From contig JAAONU010000003.1 in assembly GCA_012932295.1 (NCBI GenBank), positions 33,466,361 through 33,530,360 on the forward strand: a stretch of 64,000 nt of DNA, given 5' to 3'. Both the position numbers and the translations under genes were made by a program. Below the pieces are notes generated by a model, which searched no databases, was not told the DNA's origin, and saw only the letters and a program-made list of their open reading frames with translations. Below, in pieces: positions 22,101 to 35,394 of this stretch. The stretch's first letter is position 1, and each line of letters opens with the position of its first letter. This DNA is from Cyclina sinensis (taxonomy: Eukaryota > Mollusca > Bivalvia > Venerida > Veneridae).

Positions 22101-25000
22101 TTTTTTGTTGTTGTTGTTTTTGCTGTTGTAGTCTCAGCGGTTTAATAGCAGGTAACATTTGTCCAAATCAGTCAGAAACTAACATTTGGAACTCAGATAT
22201 AAGCAAAATGGAGATTTCTACCGTCAAAAACCAGAGACAAATTATCTGTATGTTTGACAACTTTCGTAGTTTCTAAGCTTCAACAAGAGGAATTAAATGT
22301 AGTTTGGCAGATGTCCACAAGACAATGTGACAAGCAACGGTCTAAAATGTTTATTAAGACAAAGGCGAAAGTTACCTCTATGCTAGTATGTCTTTGTGTG
22401 ATTACTATGGAAGGTAGGGATTGGGTAAAGAAACAACTATCCTAGCATTACTAAAATTGACGTTTTGTAATGGAACTAGTAAAACACATTGATGATGAAG
22501 GATGGTCGTAAACATAATGAATAATTAACGTTTATTTTCATATTATTGAAAATTCATGAATTTTACTAATTGTAACAGTCTTTGTTCGAGGGTTGTTATG
22601 ATTTATCTGAAAAACACAAATAAAAGTCTACATTAATGCTTCTGTATAACAGAATATCAAAGGGTTAATTTCAGAAGAAGATAACAGCAAAGTAGAAACA
22701 CATTTTTCTAACTTAGATTTTGAAATTACTCCCAGATAGTATAACAAACTTGTTTGTCCATTATTAGTTTTATTAATGAAGAAATTTTCTTAATGCAAAT
22801 CTATCGAGTTGTTCACCTTAATTTTATCAATGGTATTAAAATAAAATAGTACTAAAATAAAAATAGTTCAAGGCATTATCATATTTTTTACAAACACGTG
22901 TTTTTAATGTGCAAAAAAATGTGACAGCTGTAGACAGGTTTTTAGAACACTTGTATAAAGACTAAATATCACCTTAACCATAATTTCGGTGGAATATAAG
23001 TTACTTGAATGCCAATAAATAGTCGACCAAATCGCAAGATCGGTACTTTGTACTTGGCTTATAACCAAAATGCATTGTTTATTTTCACATGTTTTTGTGT
23101 AGGCCGTCACTGAAAAATAGTTAAGATTATCCGTTTGAGGAAAAAATCTTTTTTTCTTTTTTATATACGTACAAGTATATCATCATAGTGTCTCTGACAG
23201 TGTCACGTATTCAGGTGCTTGACTGCTGAAGGAAGGCGTTGTTTTGTTTCATCAGACATAAAATGTCTTCAGAATTCAGTATGGGTGTTTAAGAAATAGC
23301 TCGACGGAATGCGTATTTAATTTAGAGGTTTAGCGAATTGTTTTTATGATACAACATACTTTTCCACAAGCAGATTTATGCGAAAAGATAATTATACTCT
23401 TAACACAGCCCAAATTCGAGCGGATTATTTTCTTTTAAAGACAAGAGGGGGGTAAATAAAACTTCTTTATACTAGAAGGTATAGGAGATAACGTTATTAG
23501 CCTGAATTATGAAAATGCTTACTCAATGACAATTCTTTAATGAAGATATAAGAGAAGACACATAATCAAAAGATTTTTTTAGACTAAAAGTAGAACGCAC
23601 AGTGACCAAAAATATGTGATAACACATTATAATATTATTTAGCAGTCTTACTATAACAGTAGACGTACGGTGAAAATGAATCTTTCAGTCAGTACAGATA
23701 TTTCTGGGTTAAATTTTTTTTATCTCAATGTAACAACTTATTTAACATATGTGAAAGGGAGATCTTTGTACAGAAAACGACTGAATTAGTAAAACATGGC
23801 ATAATTCATTCCAAATTGCCATGTTTACATGGAAACTTTATGTAGTTATTACAATTTAAAGTTTGAACCACACTATTTCAATGATTTAACATTTATCATA
23901 GAATCATATTATTTGGAAACTTCACTTAAAAAATCAATTCTGATACCTCCATTGGCGTGATAGCTATTTTCAAACCTAAGATCAAAGTTATGGAATTAAT
24001 AATTTTACAAATTTCCAAAAACTGTTTCTACACCTAGCTTTTCCATATTTAAATTCCAAGTTTTATAACAATACTAGGTTGGGGATATTAACGAAGTAGA
24101 AATTATTGCTAATCTTAACACTTGAAAACAATCTAGGAAAAATTGTTGAGAAGAGCACTTACAAACATTATCAGTAACAAATAGTTTCTCATCACTTGTA
24201 CTGTATTAAATGTGAAATAAATATCCACCTCATTTAAGAATAGCAGTCACTCTCTTTCCACATAGTTGGCACGTAAAATGCTGAGTTACGGTAAACAAAA
24301 TATTTGTTTACTTTTACTACATTAATTTTCCATCAGCTGGAGTCAGCATAAGAATCTTTTTCTTAGGAAATTAAAAGTTCTTTTCGACCTGTGCGGGAAA
24401 TGTTTCAACATGCCTTTGGTAATAACTGTGTGTTACGACTGCTGCCAAAACAAAACTGAACAGAAACCGTAATTTGCTGTACCATTGCACAAAAAGATTC
24501 CAATTCTTGGTCTCGTGCGGGTAATGTCCAAAGAAATATCCAAAGACGGAGCGACAAATATAATCTTCGCTAGAAAATTTGAAAAAGTTGGAAGAGGTTG
24601 GAGAATTTATTGTTTCGAGTACCGTTGCCGGCGTCTTGTGGCTTTATAAAAACTGTTGCCAGTAAAAGTTTAATAACAAATACACGTTTACTAGAACAGT
24701 TTGCGTGTATGATATAAGAAAAGTAATTGCAAAGTAAAACAAGTTAGAATACAGACATATTAAGTAAAATGACATATATAAAATTTTACGCTTTCTACTG
24801 AATTGAGGTCAGGTCATGTGACTTCAGATGCGTTAATTGTAAATGCACTTGGGCAAATAATAAACATAAAACATAAAATTTGGATGATACATCTGTATTT
24901 TTGATCAAATTGTTTGCAAAATGTTCTTGTTTATCACGCGAATTCTGCACTTTACTTGTCAGCAAAAGATACTTACATTAATTAACGTTTTCCACAAATT
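19200..25000. repeat. Ancient tandem duplication, left unit
   Basis: Several segments recur in the same order and orientation about 6.2-6.5 kb further right. Pairs are 19205-19235 with 25738-25775 (CAAAGCATG..CTTGATAAGA), 19505-19535 with 25980-26010 (TTTGAAATGTGT), and 19690-19725 with 26150-26190 (GTCGCATAGGAATG). Others are 23405-23530 with 29925-30020, 24435-24600 with 30835-30965, and 24925-24970 with 31165-31205 (TTTATCACGCGA..TTGTCAGCAAAA). A further pair, 22020-22340 with 26690-27045, is offset by only about 4.7 kb, implying later insertions or deletions. Similarity between anchors is low. No gene is recognised in the unit. Confidence 0.55.
19886..20175 (-). mobile_element. tRNA-derived SINE
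   Basis: Read on the minus strand, the element begins with a tRNA-like head GTGGTCCAGTGGTAACGCGC ... ACTGGTAACTCAGG ... CCCCGCTCC. It has an A-box-like region at 20142-20155 and a degenerate B-box region near 20108-20121. The body has TTTCGGATGAGACATTAAAC and CGAGGTCC (about 20052-20082), a motif I know from SINEs of molluscs and other invertebrates. A C/G homopolymer run at 19960-19972 interrupts it, and the 3' end is A/T-rich. The open frame at 19950-20156 is part of the SINE. It lies within the left unit of the old tandem duplication and is absent from the right unit. Confidence 0.75.
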
Positions 25001-25699
25001 GATGAAAGTCATCAATCACTTTATAAGAATTAATAGTTCTATAATAAATTATGATCAGAAACAGCTTCAACAACAGCAAGAGTTTGTGTTTTCCATAACC
25101 GTTACATATAAGTATAATTAACCTTTTCTCAAGTTGACAAATAAATTATACTTCCAACAGACATGTTGTTTATAATAAATGTCTTGCTATATAATCAGAA
25201 TGTCTGTGAGGTGCTTGCACATCACGATTTCAAGTCTAATTCTATAGACTAATTCTAATAGACATAAATCAAGGTGAGTCTAACCAAAAAAATACACCTT
25301 ATGAATCATCATCTTATCTTATCAAAAATAAATTTCATTTAAAGATTACCTAACTTAAGTACATCTCTAACTGTAGGAAATAACATTTATAGTATTTTAT
25401 GAACATTCAGTTTGCAAAACGTAAGCAAAAGTTTTACTTTATTTCCTTTCATTTTAAAATATCAAGTATTTTAGACATATGCATTGTTTTAAGAGACCTG
25501 TTAACTAGTAATTCAGGTTGAATATTATTCAGATGACCTTGCTGGTAGTACTTTCAATATTTCAAAGAAAATACTAGTTGCTTTCGGCCTTATATTCATT
25601 TTATACGATTGAATTGCTTTCCATGATCTGTCATTAAAATGCGGCTTTAGAATTTTCTTTGCAATTAAAATTTTGAGAGAGGACAAAATCATTTCTTTC

Positions 25700-28600
25700 A
25701 TTCTAAAGTAGATTTTTATCCTTGCAAGCTTCGAAGCATGTCATTATCAAAGCATGCTTGATAAGATAATCTTCGATTCACGAATACTCACCTATTGTTT
25801 AAACTTGGTAATTTCACTTTACAGTTTTGAGATCTAATACTGCAAAGAAGCATTTATTTCAATCAGAAAATAACAAACGGAATGCAAACTTCTATGTGAC
25901 AAAACTAAAATGTATTGATGCCCAGTGATTTTGTCAACAAGGGTTAACAAGAGAAAATTAATATACACGAGCTCTTTTCACGTTTTGAAATGTGTATTAT
26001 GAATTTATTTATTGAATGCAAAGATGCAATTATATTTCTATTTCTGCCTCGTAAAACAAACTGAAATAAAGCGTAAGGTGTTTTTCATTCTGGAAAAACG
26101 ACAACGACATGAAGAAACAATCACTAGTAACAAATACGCATTTTTATAATGACCCTACAGTCGCATAGGAATGCCACAATAGTGTCGTAGTCAAAGAACA
26201 ATGTGTGGGTAGTACGAAGAATGACACAAATAAGACAGGCTCTTCAATTTTTATAGAAGTTATACATCAACAAAATCCCCTATGCTCCAGTACAAACATA
26301 AAAAATCAGAATCTTCAAATTTTGAAGGATCAGGAATGCTGAAGCACCATTAATCAATTGTAACTGTCGACAGAGCACCTGTCCTATTGTATGGTGTTCA
26401 GAAAAGGACAAAAGAAAATCATGGGTACAGTGTGGTCAGTTTTGACATAGAAACACATTTCGTTTTAACCAGAAATAATCATATACAACATTATAACCTT
26501 ATAAGTAAATGTAAACTCTTTACGAAAAAATAATTATAAACTTTAATCTTGTCATCTGTATATCTTATGAAAATTCTCGAACGATTTAAAAAGTAAAAAA
26601 AAGAGAAAGAAACAACTTATTCATAAGACTCAGCTAAAAAAGATACGCTAGGAAAAGTAATGATAATCAATATCGAATTAGATAATGAAGACAAGCTTGG
26701 ATTAAAGACTACCTGTCCCGAATAATCAGCTTTACCAAGAGATTCATAAATGACATATACCTGTAACTTGTATAGGAAGATACGATTTTTTGTTTTGCTT
26801 TTTGCTTCTGTTGCTGTTGTTTTAACTGTTACGTTTCAGACAGCCTTTGCCAAAAATGACCAGTAACTTCTTTGTGGAACTCATATATTAAAGCATCAAA
26901 GATTTTTCTTCCGGCAAAAAAACAATATATATTTCTTTTTCTCTGCAACTCTGGAAAGTGACTTGCACAGCAGGTACAAAAACAGACTTAAATATGCGTT
27001 GGCCTATTTCCACAAAGGAATGTGTCAATTAATGATCTACAATTTTCACCATGGAAACCTTTTAAATAACCTTTCAATAAAGAAATACGTGGTCACGACA
27101 CCACGCTTGAAGGGTGTGAGTAAGACAAAGTTACAAATATTTTTTGTATTTTCTACCAATTAACAACGTATTTTCTGAAAATAAGAATAAATACCACAGA
27201 CTTATAGTAACGCATGCTCGTTAAATACACATAATTCATACATCATCCATCATCCATCTTCATATTTTCTACCAAGTGGGAATTAAAAGCACCGAAAAAG
27301 TATATGTAACTTATCACCAGATTCAGAAAGGTCATGTGACACGAATTTTTGACCTCGAAATTTTAATATGAGCGAAAACTATATATCTAACTATGACAGT
27401 TTTAAAAAATTCCGCAGGTAATTTTCATCTTAAAGATGTTTTTATAGCAAATTAAAATCCATATTTTATGCACTTGGTCGCGCGCACCTGTCACGAGCGA
27501 AACCGGAAGTGACGCACACTTATCTCTTTCCACTTGACACAGCTGCCTGGATTGTTAACAAAATCTTAAAAGTCATGATGGAATGTGAAAATGTAGACTG
27601 AATATAGTAGAAAAACAAATTTGAACAGGTCAAGCTAACATCATGAATACACATTGAAGATTTTTTATAATAAATAATTTGAAATTTTGATGGAATTACG
27701 AAGCCAATGAGCAATATTATATAGAGGCTAGTTTAATTAGGGTTATAGAATTAAAAGATACATCAGTGAAAATATCTAGAGATATTTTTCAAGTAACTGA
27801 TCGAAAAAGATTTTGAACATGCTTATTTTTATCCGATGCAGTTTTTTGGAAGACCTGATTAACTAACTCTAATCGAGAGATTTTTTCCCATAAAAAACAT
27901 TCTCTTTACAGTGACGTGTTGCTTATTTGTCTGTGGTATATTTTGCCTGAGGTACGTGTAAGTAATCTTTGACTAGATCTATGACTTTTTCATTATAACT
28001 GCCTACTTTTTTTTGCTTATTCATTCAACATTAAAATAAAATGATCATAGAACAAATAATATGAAGAAGCCATAAAAACTATGTCAAAATCTTAACACAA
28101 ACACATTTTTTTTTTTAATTTGTTCACATTTAGAAGTCGAATGATTTTTATTTTCATCACAAATAGATCCGTTACATTTAATTATCTAATTAAAATATGT
28201 ATCTGCAAGGAAACTTCTTTACTAAAAATCATTCAGACATGTTAATTGGAACAAGCTATTACATAATGTTTTCACAAGTTTGACTAATCAAAAGTAATTC
28301 AATCAATTTGTAAGATCACTTGCCATAAAAGTTTGCTATTTGTCTCAACTTTATCATTGATTGGGTCATAAAAAGTTAATTGCTTTGTTTTGACAGCTAT
28401 GCAGAATATACAAGGGTCCCATTTGGGCAGGTTAATTTGCATAAATCCCACAGTATAAGGCATGATATATGGATCTTTGACATTTCATTGGATATTTATT
28501 TATAAGCAGACACAATTTTCTACTTGATGGACATGCCATATTATTATTTTTCAAACAATATCCCAACGTGAAACTACACTGTAGTGTGAACTTCCATTCC

Positions 28601-31300
28601 AGTGACACAAATGTTTACACATTAGATCACCTAAATTCACTTCATTTTACTACACTTAAATGAAAATGAATTTGTTTATGACGTAAACATCAAGTGAGGA
28701 ATGGTTACGCAGCATGTTAAAACGTGAAGGAGATAGTTTTATATAGAACCACAATATGGAAGAAATTGGAATACTTATTAAAATTTATAAAGGTAAATTT
28801 AAAAACCGTTCTCCCGGCACAAAGTTTGAATTTACTTATTAAAATCGAGAAGTGATCACATTGTTTTATTTAATTTACAATTTATAGCATGTTATTTTTA
28901 TAAGTGTGCCTTTATTTTGTTTCTTGCACTTGTGGTTTAGTGTTATTTTTTCATTTAAAAACGGATATGTTATGAGCAGTGTAATTCTGCACTTCTGCCT
29001 GGGACAGTAGGGATAAATCTACGTCACAGCAAAAAATTGCAGCAGAAACTACCGATGTCGAAACGGAAATAGCCGATCATCAAAAACACGTTTTTTCTTA
29101 TTAAAAGCAATATTTTCACAATTTCGCAATTAAACCATTTTAATCAGTACATTATGATTATTTTGAATAGACAAAGTTCCTGTAGTCGTGTCACATGACC
29201 TTTAAACATATTTCATTATCATGCCTGTATTAATATTTGCTATTTTGTCTGACTCCAGAAGACTTTTGCAAGTATCGGGTTTCATTCTGACAAAACAATG
29301 AACAAAACATAATTCAATTTAATCAACTTTAGACAGCTTTGACAAAAACAATTATTTGAAAGCCAACAAAAAAATAACAGAGCTGGCAATCATAACTGGA
29401 GAACAGTGTCTTTACAGACAGCCTTCATTGAATCATAGTTCTTCAACTGAGTTTGTTATTTTTTGTCTAAATCATTCTTTTACGCGGAAGAAGTACAGGC
29501 TTCTTTGAACACATATGCGCAGTTTTCGAACATTAAACATATATCTCTTTATTTTTTAAAGAAACAAGTAAAACTTCTAAAAGAAGCCATGAATCAGCCG
29601 ATTTGGAATCCGACAGACTCAAAAGCTGAATGAATATCCTTAAACCATTTAAACAGAAAAAAGAACAAACATAGTTGAATGTATTCTTGTGTCTATACAG
29701 AAGTAGCCAATTTCTGCAGAAATCTGTGAGTGCCATCCTAAAGTATATATTTCTTCAACTGAACAGTTTTTCATTTGAAAGGATCTACTCTACATTATTA
29801 AAGGAAATTCAAGTAGTAATCGTACGTAATGTGTAATGCAGGTTTCACTGTTTGTTGTAATGACGTCGCAACTTTTTATAATTAGATGTATGAGAAAAGG
29901 TAATTACCTCCTAAAAGTATAGCCCTAACTCGAGTGGTAGTTTTCTTTACATGCCAAGAGGAAGTTAATGGTGGGGATATGGAAGTTAACGCTATTAACC
30001 AAAGTATGTTAATGCTTTCCAAATCGCTATGCTTTAGTTATGATATATGAACATATATAAGTACGACATTTATTGGACAAAAATATTAGCAACGTATAAA
30101 ATTACAAATAATTGTGATATTTTAAACATATTTCATAATAACTTGTACAACAAGCGGCTGAATTATCATTTTCATTCAGACACTTCACGGCCCTTTACAA
30201 ATTGTCATATCAACAGAAAGGCCTTTTAACACTTTAAATATTAAATGTTAACATGCATTTGTTTATGCATTTTAAATGTAAAAGACGTTAAAACTAGAGT
30301 CAGAATTAGAGAATTGGTTTACAAGTTTAATCATTTGCATTCGAATAGTCTGAATTAAACTTTTTTATGCACAGATAGTTCAAGTGCTGATATTAAGCCG
30401 AAATTATTGCAGACGAAAATATTAGATGGATGATATAAGTTGGGGTGGTGGTTGGGGGCAGGTGCGGGGAAGGAAGGGGGGGTCGTGGGGTGAAGGGGGG
30501 GGGGGGGGTAGGATTGAACTACCATCTCGACAGGGAACATTTCTTTACACAATGACATAAAAAATGTAAGACAAAATTTCCGACAAGGACGGTAAAAAAA
30601 AAAATCACCACTAATATATAGTTTCCAGACTCTACAAAATTAAATGTTTTGAAAGTGAAACAAATTTACATTACTATAATGAAAATCCGGCAACCTCTAT
30701 CCAAAACAATAAGTTAGGTAAACAGTACTGTTTTCTTTTTCGTTTTCTGACACGGGGTCCTAATGGGAGTCATACCTTAGAAAAATAGAGTTAATATCTT
30801 CCTACATGGGATATCCTTGTTATGCTCATTAATAACAACTGCTGTCAAAATCGCGCAGTAACTCCAATTTGATGTACAACAAAAGTCATAATCGTACAGA
30901 AAGACTGCTATTCTCAATGTCACATAAGGTCCCCAGGCGATGATATAATCTTCACAGGAAAGACTAACTTGCTCTGGAAAAGGCAAAAAAAAGCAGTACA
31001 CTTGCCTCATTATTGTCTGGAGTGTCTCTTGCTGTTTTTTCAATCAACAATAATAATACATGAAAAATAAAAATGTATAAATAAATATTCAGAATATGCA
31101 TTATCGTATATTGTTTTCCATGGAATTGTTTTCAGAGTATTCTGTTGTTTTTTTGTTGTTGTTGTTTTTATCACGCGAGTTTCCTACTTCTGCATATTAT
31201 TTGTCAGCAAAACACAGTAATACCACGCGATTACACTAATGGAAATATCTTCTACGCGTTCTTTTTCCCGTGATATCATTGCTGTACCAGTGAAACACGC
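25700..31300. repeat. Ancient tandem duplication, right unit
   Basis: This is the partner of 19200-25000. It contains every anchor listed there, but lacks the SINE and has a shorter spacing between its first and fourth anchors. Around 27328-27345 and inverted at about 29180-29200 there is an AAAGGTCATGTGACACGA word. I recognise no gene in the unit. Confidence 0.5.
30442..30512 (+). other. G-rich tract with quadruplex potential
   Basis: Runs of four to fourteen G are separated by short loops (TGGGGTGG.., GGGGGCAGG, GGGGAAGG, GGGGGGGTCG, a final run near 30496-30508). This satisfies simple G-quadruplex rules on the plus strand. The minus-strand frame with a Pro-rich peptide here is its translation artefact. 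Confidence 0.7.
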
Positions 31301-32729
31301 CTTGGCAAATATCTAAGAGTTTTCCAGACAGAATCAGAAAACAAAAATTATGTAGGAATGTTTTACGTCAGCATCAAAAGCATCTTTGAGCAATCAGAAT
31401 GGTGCAAAAAAAAAGTTACATATTGTCATTAGGATAAAGACTGCATCACTGTCCATCCATCATTATCTCAGTACAAGTTTTTTATATACTATATTTGGAC
31501 TTTACAATGGTTTCCTTGCAAATGGTCCAGGAGTCGAACCCCTTTATGGGAAATTGAGGAGTGTGACAAACAGAGCAATCACTTACTGCGCGTTGGTTCA
31601 CATGTGTAATGAGTCTTAAAGACTCTGGTTTATTAATATGACCAGATGTAATTTCGTTTGAAATTATTTTATTATATAACATGTGGGGACGATCAAAAAA
31701 TTAATGAAAGTTATTTTCTTTTCGAACGACAGTTCAAGCGTGCCTGTATCGAATTTTTCGAACTAAGACAAAAAACATGGGCATAATGAAAAAGAACCAT
31801 CAATGCATAAAACCTAACAAAAAACCTAACAAGGTTCATGAGCATTACAGCAGTGAAACAAACAGGCAACAACAATGAACAACAAGATGGCAGATATTTT
31901 AACAACATTATGATGAATAATGATAATATTATCATGTTTTCATACATATTTCTGTAGCAAAGTTCCATAGCAAATTAGGGAGAGACAATCATGTATTCAT
32001 TTGACGTTCAAATGCTTTGTGTATATAAAATAATACGCATTTTGTTAATTCCTATTTGTAAAATGACTTTAAAGAAATGCATTTTCCCGACTTCAGAGAA
32101 TATCAAATTAATTTTCTAAAAACATGCCTTTAAAATATGAATCGATATAAAAGAGGTATAAGGATATCCTTAAATAGTTTAGTTTTTATCATGGTCATAT
32201 AAAATATCAACACTTTTTAATGGTCATTATTAGCATTTGTTCGACATGACAACTTTCGCAAATATCAAGAAGTTTTGTCCAAAATGAAATGTCAACTTGA
32301 CATGCTCATATATAGGTGCTCAGTGACATACAACATAACTGATTAGAACTCAGCAGCTCGTTTATTCAATAGTTTAGATGTTATGACATTCTATTCATAT
32401 TTTCTTGGCCTTCAACTCAATTAAACGCATGTTTTACATGTTTTGAATTTCTTGTAGGACACTGATTGATAAAAAAAAAAGTTGTCATACACTTCTGTCA
32501 CTTTATTGTTTATTTAATCTTACTTAGTAGCTTGTGACAAACGTTTATAAGTCATCTATCATAAAGCACAGTTATGTTTTATGATAGGCATTGTCTTGTG
32601 CTATGACTTCTGTGCTTACATTCGTTTTTCTACAAAAAAAGGAAAAGAAACAAACAGAACAGCAAGTATTTCAGCTATGATTTCTTCGCACTAAAGCGGA
32701 CGGTGAATAAAATGCTGTGACAGCTAAAT
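31301..32729. other. Gene-free stretch
   Basis: AT-rich, with no supported gene or repeat. A B-box-like GGGGTTCGACTCC on the minus strand near 31530 has no matching A box and no tRNA fold. Confidence 0.4.
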
Positions 32730-33375
32730 TAAATCTTCATAGTTGTGTCCCCTTTATGAGGGTACTTAGATTCCTCTTGTCCATCCATCTGTACGTCCGT
32801 CCGTCTTTCTGTCCAAAAATTTGTGCCGCGCGCTCAGGCAATACTTCTACACTTATGAAATTTCACAGGGACATAGATCAGCAAGTGAAGTGCGCACCTA
32901 GGGTTTTTCGTCTCCGTTAGAGTTATGGCCCCAATTTAGTCAAAATAGCGACCAAAAAATTTGTGGCGTGCGCCCAGCTAACACTGTTTGACTTACGGTC
33001 ATGAAACGTCACAAGGATATAGATTAGCAAATGAAATTGTGCTCCTGGTTTTCTTGTCTCCCTCTTCACAGGGAGAGCAGAGTTATGGCCCTTGATTTAG
33101 TGAAAAGCTACCTAAACGTTTGTGTCATGTTTTTAGCCAACACTGTTTAACACAGGCTCATGAAACCTTACGGGGATACGTATCAGCAACTGAATTTGTG
33201 CATCGGGTTTTTCGTTTCTATCCTTCTAGGTGGAGCAGACTTATGACCCTTGACTGAGTGAAATTGCTTCTAAAACATTTTTCTCACACTATTGCACCCA
33301 GCAGAAATATTAACAAGCAAGCAAAGTTGCGCACCTGGGTTTTTTTTCAATTGATTTACAGATACTTTGACAGCC
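32730..33375 (+). repeat. Bivalve-type tandem repeat, four 140-160-bp units
   Basis: A leader with GTCCATCC..GTCCGTCCGTC is followed by four diverged units. Each starts near TTTGTG(C/G)CG and contains TCATGAAA, a GATATAGAT-AGCAA segment, a GGTTTTTCGTCTCC-like segment and GAGTTATGGCCCTTGATTTA. Similar GTCCGTCC-tailed families are frequent in bivalve genomes. It is non-coding. Confidence 0.75.
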
Positions 33376-35142
33376 CACACCTCCATCCCTTGCCTAAGAA
33401 ACTTAGCCCCTGGGGACACATGTGTCCTCTTGACCTCTTGACATATTTCTAGTTAAATTCTCATTCCTATTTGTCAGACAAACTTGATACACAACTTTCC
33501 CGTTAAGATAACATTCCGGCAAGAAACAGCTTTTCAGGGCAACGGTCACATGTAATAAGTTTTTATCTTTTTGACGAAGTAACCGCATTTTACAATATTA
33601 TTGCTTTACATACATTCTAGCAGCTTTGCTTTAAACATCTTTTTATGAAAATATTCTTACGAGAAAAGCAATAGTTGTTTATATTAACAGTTTACTTTCT
33701 ATATTTGGTCAAAGTGGGAAAACCTTTATGTTTTGTCAATGAATGTTCATAGCAAATAAAGAACTAAATACTCTGAAATTTCAACTTAATTTTAACGCAA
33801 CCAAACACAAATTAAGTTGTTATACGTATTGCATAAAGTTTTCTATGGTACGATGGCAGCGCCAAATATGACCATCATTTATACCACCTTCATAGATTGC
33901 CATCAATTTACAAAGGAGAAAATGTTATTTGATGCTAATAATAGACCAACGACAGACAGCACACATGGTGATCACAGAAGTGCTCCGTGAGGGAGGAACA
34001 CATGACATTCTAATGCTTGCATTTTTTCCACACTTGTATACAGACAAAAAACTGTTACATATAAGTGCAAAAATGTTATTAATTTACAGATGTTTTTCAG
34101 TAATTAAAATTAACATCAAGGTAACTTACATCCATCATCACCTAACCCTATCAAGGACTGGTTTCAATTCCAGATAATCTTACTGTACTAAAGTACATGA
34201 TCGTCTCGAAATGTAGCGTTTTGAAAGAGAAAAGCTTGTTATTTTCTTACATTATTTTTCTTTTAGTTTTAATTGCCATAAGATATAACATTATTTTCCA
34301 ATGATTTGTTTGTGATACCTTTCATGTATCAAAGGAAATGCCAACTTTAGGAGGCTTGATTCGTTTCTATGCGTGAATGACATGCTGAAGAAGGAAAAGT
34401 TGAGTACATGTAATCAACATCCGATGATTGACGTGTTTTGCTGATCAAAAGATTATTTATGGAGATATACCTGGAGTAGAAACATACTCGAGAGTACATT
34501 AACACATGTGAAATCCGAGATGACACATTCTTGGAACTGTTACAAAAACTCCTCTCCAAGTCGTTAAAGCATACAGCTATCACTTTTTCCCTGTTATTTA
34601 CGACAAAACCTTTACATGTCTTTGTTGTCATTCAGGTGGTAACAACTGCTTCATTTGTGAGTATTGTTTTTGCTTCCCGATTTGCAAACATTTCAAACAT
34701 AATTACAGCGTAAGAATGAACAACCCTTTTCTTATATCAATATTTTACTATATTCCAGGCCTGAAGGAAACCACGTAACTGCACAATATATACCCTATTA
34801 CCTTTATAAGATCTTTGACCACATACATGAAAGATTTATTTTGTGGTTTGTCTGTCTTATTCACTAAATAATTTCCTACGACTGTTTCTTGTCACCATAC
34901 ATGAACCCATCATGCAAACTCTTACTATTATTTTGCAAAAAATCATTATGTGTTATTTTTATTTTTATAATTATTATTCCACAATTAAGCGCAATCCATA
35001 AACAGTGTTCCAATGTCTATAATACATAACATTAACTTAAAAACTGGTACAATTGCCACTCAACAATTATGTCTTTTTTATAGCAAAGTTTGTAAGGCAC
35101 AATCGAATATTTCTCGAAATCTTGTACCTCTTTGCCAATATG
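33376..35142. other. Gene-free stretch left of the large TIR element
   Basis: AT-rich. Overlapping opposite-strand frames at 34347-34713 have no recognisable domain. Nothing else is supported. Confidence 0.4.
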
Positions 35143-35148
35143 AAGCAC
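35143..35148 (+). repeat. Target-site duplication AAGCAC (left)
   Basis: AAGCAC directly precedes the left terminal repeat, and the same six bases directly follow the right one at 41500-41505. Confidence 0.65.
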
Positions 35149-35345
35149 TGTAAGGCCACATGTGTCACAAATCACATTCGTCACAATTGTGAAGAATGAG
35201 ATCACATTCGTCACAAATTTTGTGATGCATGTGATCCAATGTTTTAGACAATCACATTCGTCACGAGTTTAAAATCACAAATGTCACAAATTTGAGATAA
35301 ATATTGTTTTCTTCAATGCTTTTCACTGAGTCACAAACGTCACAA
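35149..35345. repeat. Left terminal inverted repeat plus subterminal motif array
   Basis: The 38-bp terminal repeat occupies 35149-35186. CACATTCGTCAC occurs at 35173-35184, 35203-35214 and 35253-35264. The variants CACAAATGTCAC and CACAAACGTCAC occur near 35275-35286 and 35333-35344. Confidence 0.8.
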
Positions 35346-35394
35346 ATTTTTAGGACTGAAATCAATTATTGGAACTAAAACTACAGACATTTTT

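Noticed and set aside
27328..29200. Inverted AAAGGTCATGTGACACGA pair as transposon ends
   Set aside because: Similarity is limited to about 18 bp, with no continuation and no target duplication.
30355..30558. Pro-rich minus-strand frame
   Set aside because: Antisense of the G-rich tract.
31515..31545. Possible tRNA gene (GGGGTTCGACTCC on the minus strand)
   Set aside because: No A box at the right distance and no cloverleaf could be drawn around the B-box-like word.
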